A stretch of DNA of 64,000 nucleotides from Streptomyces rubradiris. GTDB lineage: Bacteria > Actinomycetota > Actinomycetes > Streptomycetales > Streptomycetaceae. Shown here piece after piece: positions 59,758 through 64,000 of the stretch. Where the stretch lies: NCBI RefSeq assembly GCF_016860525.1, contig NZ_BNEA01000015.1, forward strand, positions 1,984,001-2,048,000. The letters are read 5' to 3'. Position numbers and translations under genes: made by a program. Position 1 is the first letter of the stretch; each line of letters opens with the position of its first letter. The notes under the pieces are model-generated. The model had not been told where the DNA came from. It did no database searches and saw only the letters and a list, made by a program, of their open reading frames with translations.

Positions 59758-60897
59758 ATGGCCGGACGGCGCGTGGATAGACGTCCGGGGCTGAGCGTCC
59801 GCCTCAAGCTCACCCTCAGCTACGCCGGGTTCCTCGTGGTCGCGGGCGCCCTGCTGCTCGCCGCCGTGTGGGTGTTCCTGCTGCGGGAACGGTCGAACAG
59901 CCTTGCCGTCCCCCATCGGTCCGACTTCCTGCGCGTCTTCGACCCGACCAACTTCGGTCCGGTCGTCTTCGTCCCGGCGGGGATCATGGTGCTGGCGTTC
60001 CTGCTGGTGTTCGGTCTGGTGGGCGGGTGGCTCCTGGCCGGCCGGATACTCGCCCCGCTGACACGCATCACCGACGCCACCCGCCAAGTGACGAACGGGC
60101 CGCTTTCCTACCGGATACGCCTGCCGGGCCGCCACGACGAGTTCCGTGAACTCGCCGACTCCTTCGACCTGATGCTCGCGCGGTTCGAAGCCCACGTCGC
60201 CGAGCAGCAGCGGTTCGCGGCCAACGCCTCTCATGAACTGCGCACGCCGCTGGCGGTGACACAGGCGCTCCTCGACGTGGCCCGCGACGACCCGGACCGC
60301 GACATCGGCGAGCTTGTCGAGCGACTGCGCGCGGTCAACACCCGGGCCATCGGCCTCACGGAAGCGCTGCTCCTGCTCAGCCGCGCCAACCAGCGGTCCT
60401 TCACCAGGGAACACGTCGACTTGTCCCTCCTGGCGGAAGAAGCCACGGAAACCCTCCTGCCCCTGGCGGAGAAGCGCGGCGTCACCATCGAAACGTCCGG
60501 CGAGATGAGCGTCGCCATCGGCTCACAGGCGCTCCTGCTGCAGCTGGCCACGAACCTCGTGCACAACGCGATCGGCCACAACCTGCCTGACCGGGGCGTC
60601 GTATGGGTGAGCACCAGCGCCCGCCCCGGCACTGCCGTGCTCACTGTCGAGAACACCGGTGAGAAGCTCACCTCGCAGTTGGTCTCGACACTCACCGAGC
60701 CGTTCCGGCGCGGCACCGAACGCCTGCACACCGGCCACGCCGGTGTCGGTCTCGGCCTGGCGATCGTCAAGAGCATCACCCAGGCGCACGACGGGACCCT
60801 CACGCTCACCCCCCGCCCCGCCGGCGGGCTGCGCGTCACGGTGGAACTGCCCGCCGTCGCCCACCGTCGGCCGCCGCGCCCTCAACGGGACATGTAG
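59758..60897 (+). CDS. vanS: VanS sensor histidine kinase
   Basis: 379 residues, ATG at 59758 inside the vanR end (23-base overlap). Membrane spans about 14-42 and 69-96 flank a short 25-residue outside loop, as in streptomycete VanS. HAMP region, then H-box ASH159ELRTPL, N-box NLVHNAIGHNL, and G-box GHAGVGLGLAIVKSITQAHDG. Senses glycopeptide or its wall effect and phosphorylates VanR. Intact, but its partner is broken. The 3' end overlaps the convergent vanK by 16 bases. Confidence 0.92.
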   Translation: MAGRRVDRRPGLSVRLKLTLSYAGFLVVAGALLLAAVWVFLLRERSNSLAVPHRSDFLRVFDPTNFGPVVFVPAGIMVLAFLLVFGLVGGWLLAGRILAPLTRITDATRQVTNGPLSYRIRLPGRHDEFRELADSFDLMLARFEAHVAEQQRFAANASHELRTPLAVTQALLDVARDDPDRDIGELVERLRAVNTRAIGLTEALLLLSRANQRSFTREHVDLSLLAEEATETLLPLAEKRGVTIETSGEMSVAIGSQALLLQLATNLVHNAIGHNLPDRGVVWVSTSARPGTAVLTVENTGEKLTSQLVSTLTEPFRRGTERLHTGHAGVGLGLAIVKSITQAHDGTLTLTPRPAGGLRVTVELPAVAHRRPPRPQRDM

Positions 60898-61994
60898 ACG
60901 TCGAATGCCTTGTACAGAAGGCGATTCAGCGGCAGGTCCCACTCGCCGAGGTACTCCACGGCTTCGCCGCCGGTGCCGGCCTTGAACTGGATCAGGCCCA
61001 GGTGCGGGGAGTCCTTGTCCACGGTGTCGGTGATGCCGCGCAGGTCGTAGACCGTGCATCCGGCGGCCAGCGCATCGGTGATCATCCGCCACTGCACGGC
61101 GTTCGACCCGCGTACCTCCCGTTTGGCCGTGGCGGAGGCGCCGTAGCTGTACCAGGCGTGTCCGCCGACCCGTATCCAGAGGGTGGCGGCGACGAGGTCG
61201 CCTTCGTGGTGGGCGAGGTAGAGCCGGATCCGGTCCTCGTCCTCGGCCGAGAGTGCCTCGAACATGGCCGGGAAGTAGCTGAACGGCCGCGGGACGAAGT
61301 GATCACGTTCAGCGGTTTCGAGGTAGACGCGGTAGAAGTCGGGCAGGTCCTCGACGCCGCCCTGGGTCACGGTGACGCCCGCTTTGCCGGCCTTCTTGAT
61401 GTTGCGCCGCCAGAGCTGGTTCATCCCCTTCAGAAGTCGCTCTTCGTCCTTGCCGGCCAGCGGGAGCCGGAAAACCCGACGTGGCTGCCCGGCGGAGAAT
61501 CCCGCTGCTTCCTTCGGCGGGCGCCAGCCCAGCTCCAGCAGTTGGCCGCGGGCCCGGGCGGCGGCCTCGCCGACCGTGTCCGGCGGCACGTCGCCGAGTC
61601 TGGTGACCGCCGGGTCGGCGATCGCTGCCTTGACCGTCTCGGCACTCCAGGTACGGGCCACCGCCGTCGACCCGATGCGTATGGCGAAGGCGCCGGAGCG
61701 CTTGAGGTGCTCCACCAACGGGCCGAGCCAGCCGTCCAGATCGTCCGAGGCCCAGTCGATCACCGGTCCTTCGGGCAGGTACGCCAGCGACGTCCGGAAC
61801 CCGGGCAGCCGCCGGTACAGCACCAGGCCCGCGCCGACGAGTCGGCCGCGGTCGTCGAACCAGCCCAGCGACTGCGACCCCCACGCGCTCTTCACCGACG
61901 CCCAGGCCGGGGTCTGCAGGAAACTCACCGCGGGCCGGGTCGCGTTGAACGCGGCGTGTTCGCTCGCCGTGATGACCCGTACCCGGTATGCCAC
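60882..61994 (-). CDS. vanK: VanK, Fem-type aminoacyl-tRNA:peptidoglycan transferase
   Basis: 370 residues from GTG at 61994 (GGAG, six bases); ATG at 62048 adds 18 residues and has a poorer spacing. Two GNAT-like Fem domains: FLQTPAWASVKSAWGSQSLGWFDD, LAYLPEGPVIDW, RNIKKAGKAGV, WYSYGASATAKREVRGSNAVQWRMI, and DLRGITDT.....GLIQFKAGTGG. VanK adds the Gly branch to D-Lac-ending precursors that FemX cannot use (established in S. coelicolor), so it is part of resistance. Confidence 0.9.
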   Translation of the reverse strand: MAYRVRVITASEHAAFNATRPAVSFLQTPAWASVKSAWGSQSLGWFDDRGRLVGAGLVLYRRLPGFRTSLAYLPEGPVIDWASDDLDGWLGPLVEHLKRSGAFAIRIGSTAVARTWSAETVKAAIADPAVTRLGDVPPDTVGEAAARARGQLLELGWRPPKEAAGFSAGQPRRVFRLPLAGKDEERLLKGMNQLWRRNIKKAGKAGVTVTQGGVEDLPDFYRVYLETAERDHFVPRPFSYFPAMFEALSAEDEDRIRLYLAHHEGDLVAATLWIRVGGHAWYSYGASATAKREVRGSNAVQWRMITDALAAGCTVYDLRGITDTVDKDSPHLGLIQFKAGTGGEAVEYLGEWDLPLNRLLYKAFDVYMSR

Positions 61995-62072
61995 ATCCGC
62001 TCCTGCCTGTCGTTCCTCGGTCGATCCGCCGGTACGTGGGGTCTTCATGCCCTCCAGCCAAGAGGGTGTGAT

Positions 62073-62120
62073 GTTGCCGGAGCGTATGCGGTTTCCGATA
62101 CGGCGACGATATGGTGCCGG
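62073..62120 (+). promoter_or_regulatory. VanR target motif, copy 2 (toward vanH)
   Basis: Same orientation as copy 1, 40 of 48 bases identical; arms CGTAT and ATACG separated by eleven bases. vanH begins 113 bases further on. Confidence 0.75.
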
Positions 62121-62160
62121 GCAGTTCCTGTCCTGCTCCGGGACCGCCCTGTGCGGGCGA

Positions 62161-62208
62161 CGGCCGGCATATCGTCGGCGTATCGAAAAACGCATACGCG
62201 TCGGCAAC
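62161..62208 (-). promoter_or_regulatory. VanR target motif, copy 3 (toward vanK)
   Basis: Inverted relative to copies 1 and 2. On the minus strand it begins GTTGCCG, continues CGTATGCG-TTTTTCGATACG, and keeps CGACGATATG. Divergent arrangement with copy 2 gives a bidirectional vanK/vanH promoter. Confidence 0.7.
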
Positions 62209-62232
62209 GCCACACTCTCTTGTCTGGAAGAC

Positions 62233-63273
62233 ATGAGTTCCAGTGGACCAATACGAGCGGCGGTGCGCCGTGGCCGAGCGCCGACTCCGTCCTCACGGAC
62301 CGTCTCCGCGACGGGAATCACGGTTTATGGATGCGAGCCGGACGAGGCCCTTCTCTTCCGGGAAATGGCGCCTCGTTTCGGCGTGGTGCCCACCATGACG
62401 CAGGAAGCGGTATCCGAGGCCAATGCCGGCCTGGCCGCCGGGAACCGATGCGTCAGTATCGGCCACAAGACGCGCGTCACCCGTGCCACGCTCACCGCCC
62501 TGAGCCGGGCCGGTGTGGAGTATGTCTCCACGCGGAGCGTCGGATGCGACCACATCGACGTGAGCTACGCGAAGAGCGTCGGCATCTCCGTCGGAACCGT
62601 GGCGTATTCCCCCGACAGCGTCGCCGATTACACGCTGATGATGATGCTGATGGCCGTGCGCCACGCGAAGGCCACCATCCGCCGCACCGATGCCCATGAC
62701 TACCGGCTCAGTGCGACACGCGGCAAAGAGCTGCGCGACCTGACGGTCGGAGTGGTCGGCACGGGGCGTATCGGCACAGCGGTCATCGACCGGCTGCGAG
62801 GCTTCGGCTGCCGCGTGCTGGCGTACGACCATCGCCCCGGCACCGCCGCCGAGTGCACGCCGGTCGACGAGCTGCTCCGGCACAGCGACATCGTCACGCT
62901 CCACACCCCGCTCACCGCGGAGACCCGCCATCTCCTCGACCACCGGCGTATCCGGCGGATGAAAGAAGGCGCGTTCGTCGTCAACACCGGGCGCGGGCCG
63001 CTCATTGACACCGAAGCCCTTCTGTCGGCGTTGGAAAGCGGCAGATTGGGCGGCGCGGCGCTGGACGTCCTCGACGGCGAGGAAGGCATCTTCTACGCCG
63101 ACTGCCGGAACAAGCCCATCGAGAACCGTTCGCTGGTGCGCCTGCAAGAGCTGCCGAACGTTTTCATCAGCCCGCACACGGCTTATTACACCGACCACGC
63201 GCTGAGCGACACCGTCAGGAACACGCTCATCAACTGTCTCGACTTCGAAAGCGGGAAAGCATGGACAGGTTGA
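62233..63273 (+). CDS. vanH: VanH, D-lactate dehydrogenase
   Basis: 346 residues from ATG at 62233 (GGAAG upstream). D-2-hydroxyacid dehydrogenase fold: NAD motif VGVVGTGRIGTAVIDRL, catalytic Arg in VVNTGRGPLIDTE, Glu in LDGEEGIFY, His in FISPHTAYYTD. Reduces pyruvate to D-lactate for VanA. The first 30 residues are a Ser/Arg-rich extension. Overlaps vanA by 13 bases. Confidence 0.93.
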   Translation: MSSSGPIRAAVRRGRAPTPSSRTVSATGITVYGCEPDEALLFREMAPRFGVVPTMTQEAVSEANAGLAAGNRCVSIGHKTRVTRATLTALSRAGVEYVSTRSVGCDHIDVSYAKSVGISVGTVAYSPDSVADYTLMMMLMAVRHAKATIRRTDAHDYRLSATRGKELRDLTVGVVGTGRIGTAVIDRLRGFGCRVLAYDHRPGTAAECTPVDELLRHSDIVTLHTPLTAETRHLLDHRRIRRMKEGAFVVNTGRGPLIDTEALLSALESGRLGGAALDVLDGEEGIFYADCRNKPIENRSLVRLQELPNVFISPHTAYYTDHALSDTVRNTLINCLDFESGKAWTG

Positions 63274-64000
63274 AGATCGGCATCATCTTCGGGGGCTCTT
63301 CCGAGGAACACCCCGTCTCCGTCAAGTCCGCCCGGGAGGTGGCGAAGAGCCTCGATACCGGTACGTACGAGCCGTACTGGATCGGCATCACACGGTCCGG
63401 TTCCTGGCTGCTCTGTGACTCCCCCGGCGGGGACTGGGAGAACGGCGGCGCCCGTCCGGTCGTGCTGTCACCCGACCGTAGCGTTCACGGCCTCCTCGTC
63501 CTGGAACAGGGCCGGTGCGAAGCGATCCGTCTGGATCTCGTACTGCCCGTCCTGCATGGCAGGTTCGGCGAAGACGGTGCGGTGCAGGGGCTGTTGGAGC
63601 TGTCCGGCATCCCCTATGCCGGCTGTGACATCCAGAGCTCCGCCCTGTGCATGGACAAGTCCCTGACCTACACCGTCGCCAGGAGCGCGGGGATCGCCAC
63701 ACCGGAATTCCGGGTGGTCGCGGCGGACGAGAAGGTGGATGCCGGGGGGCTTCCTTATCCCGTCTTCGTGAAGCCGGCCCGTTCGGGCTCGTCTTTCGGG
63801 GTCAGCGAAGTCGCCGGAGAAGAGGACTTGCCGGGTGCGCTGGAGGCCGCACGGCGGTACGACTCGAAGGTCCTGATCGAAGAGGCCGTGGCCGGGAGCG
63901 AGATCGGCTGCGCGATCCTGGGGGATTCCTCCGCACCGATCGCGGGCGAGGTGGACCGCGTGGCCCTCTCGCACGGGTTCTTCCGGATCCACCAGGAGGA
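63261..64000 (+). CDS. vanA: VanA, D-Ala-D-Lac ligase, N-terminal part
   Basis: About 246 codons are visible before the window ends. ATP-grasp ligase: IIFGGSSEEHPVSVKSA, LPVLHGRFGEDGAVQGLLELSGIPYAGCDIQSSALCMDKSLT, then VFVKPARSGSSFGVS and VLIEEAVAGSEIGCAILGD. The omega-loop that separates D-Lac from D-Ala ligases is beyond the edge, so the assignment rests on position after vanH. Its product lowers vancomycin affinity. vanX is expected next, outside the window. Confidence 0.9.
   Translation, partial: MDRLKIGIIFGGSSEEHPVSVKSAREVAKSLDTGTYEPYWIGITRSGSWLLCDSPGGDWENGGARPVVLSPDRSVHGLLVLEQGRCEAIRLDLVLPVLHGRFGEDGAVQGLLELSGIPYAGCDIQSSALCMDKSLTYTVARSAGIATPEFRVVAADEKVDAGGLPYPVFVKPARSGSSFGVSEVAGEEDLPGALEAARRYDSKVLIEEAVAGSEIGCAILGDSSAPIAGEVDRVALSHGFFRIHQE

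Larger units (their letters stand above)
58225..59780 (+). pseudogene. vanR: vanR response regulator, disrupted by an IS after codon 4
   Basis: Codons 1-4 (M-R-V-L) are at 58225-58236; the gene resumes at 59100 with V-V-E-D-E-P-Y-M and runs to 59780, 230 codons in all when rejoined. Receiver domain: acidic pair E7-D8, phospho-acceptor D51 in VVLDRDIPG, K in YLTKPF. OmpR-type winged helix: YIALTRKQFAVLEVL...NAVRITVSALRKRL. In streptomycetes phosphorylated VanR is needed to switch on vanHAX. ATG at 59121 (codon 12) could start a shortened protein lacking beta-strand 1 and the acidic pair. Confidence 0.93.

Overview
The window is high-GC, densely packed actinobacterial chromosome. Gene content points to Streptomyces: a complete das chitobiose locus with its regulator DasR, SepF-like and SepF-era cell-division genes, mycothiol-dependent enzyme families, GTG starts, and many four-base ATGA/GTGA gene overlaps. 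No RNA genes, CRISPR array or replication origin were seen.

Layout. 1-5582: end of an SbnA-like diaminopropionate-type synthase facing a five-gene, fully translationally coupled operon (dioxygenase, GT-A-like protein, fold-III PLP decarboxylase, acetyltransferase, exporter) that looks like a small uncharacterised natural-product locus. 5749-11601: dasD-C-B-A and divergent dasR with three dre-like operators. 12387-19773: an aryl-CoA degradation island (aryl-CoA ligase, PaaX-type regulator, aryl-CoA monooxygenase/reductase fusion, crotonase, acyl-CoA dehydrogenase, RidA-like protein), probably for anthranilate or salicylate. 20364-24232: arginine deiminase pathway (arcA, arcB, permease). 24612-26965: FAD monooxygenase divergent from an unusual GntR-TetR fusion regulator with matching palindromes. 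28013-32151: the Pnkp/Hen1 RNA-repair pair. 32353-40152: K15-like DD-transpeptidase, LLM oxidoreductase, a Pro-Ala-Glu repeat protein, small secreted proteins, MazG plus AAA ATPase, SepF-like protein. 40357-45355: methylmalonyl-CoA mutase mutA-mutB with its chaperone meaB. 45400-46340: wreckage of a polyketide cluster (ACP, ketosynthase, transporter and P450 scraps). 46471-57885: lipoamide dehydrogenase, VOC protein, MarR/monooxygenase pair, rhamnogalacturonan lyase, an extra cytochrome oxidase subunit I, a mycothiol-type enzyme.

58161-64000 is a vancomycin-resistance cluster in the order vanR-vanS, vanK (opposite strand), vanH-vanA, running off the right edge inside vanA. An 860-bp IS5-family element with perfect 17-bp inverted repeats and a TTA target duplication has inserted after codon 4 of vanR. 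The cluster is otherwise intact as far as visible, including three copies of a 48-bp promoter motif that is probably the VanR target. The expected result is a silent resistance locus, unless an N-terminally truncated VanR still works.

The best candidates for something undescribed are the coupled operon at 331-5582 with its SbnA-like neighbour, the dual-HTH regulator with two classes of palindrome, and the IS-captured vanR.
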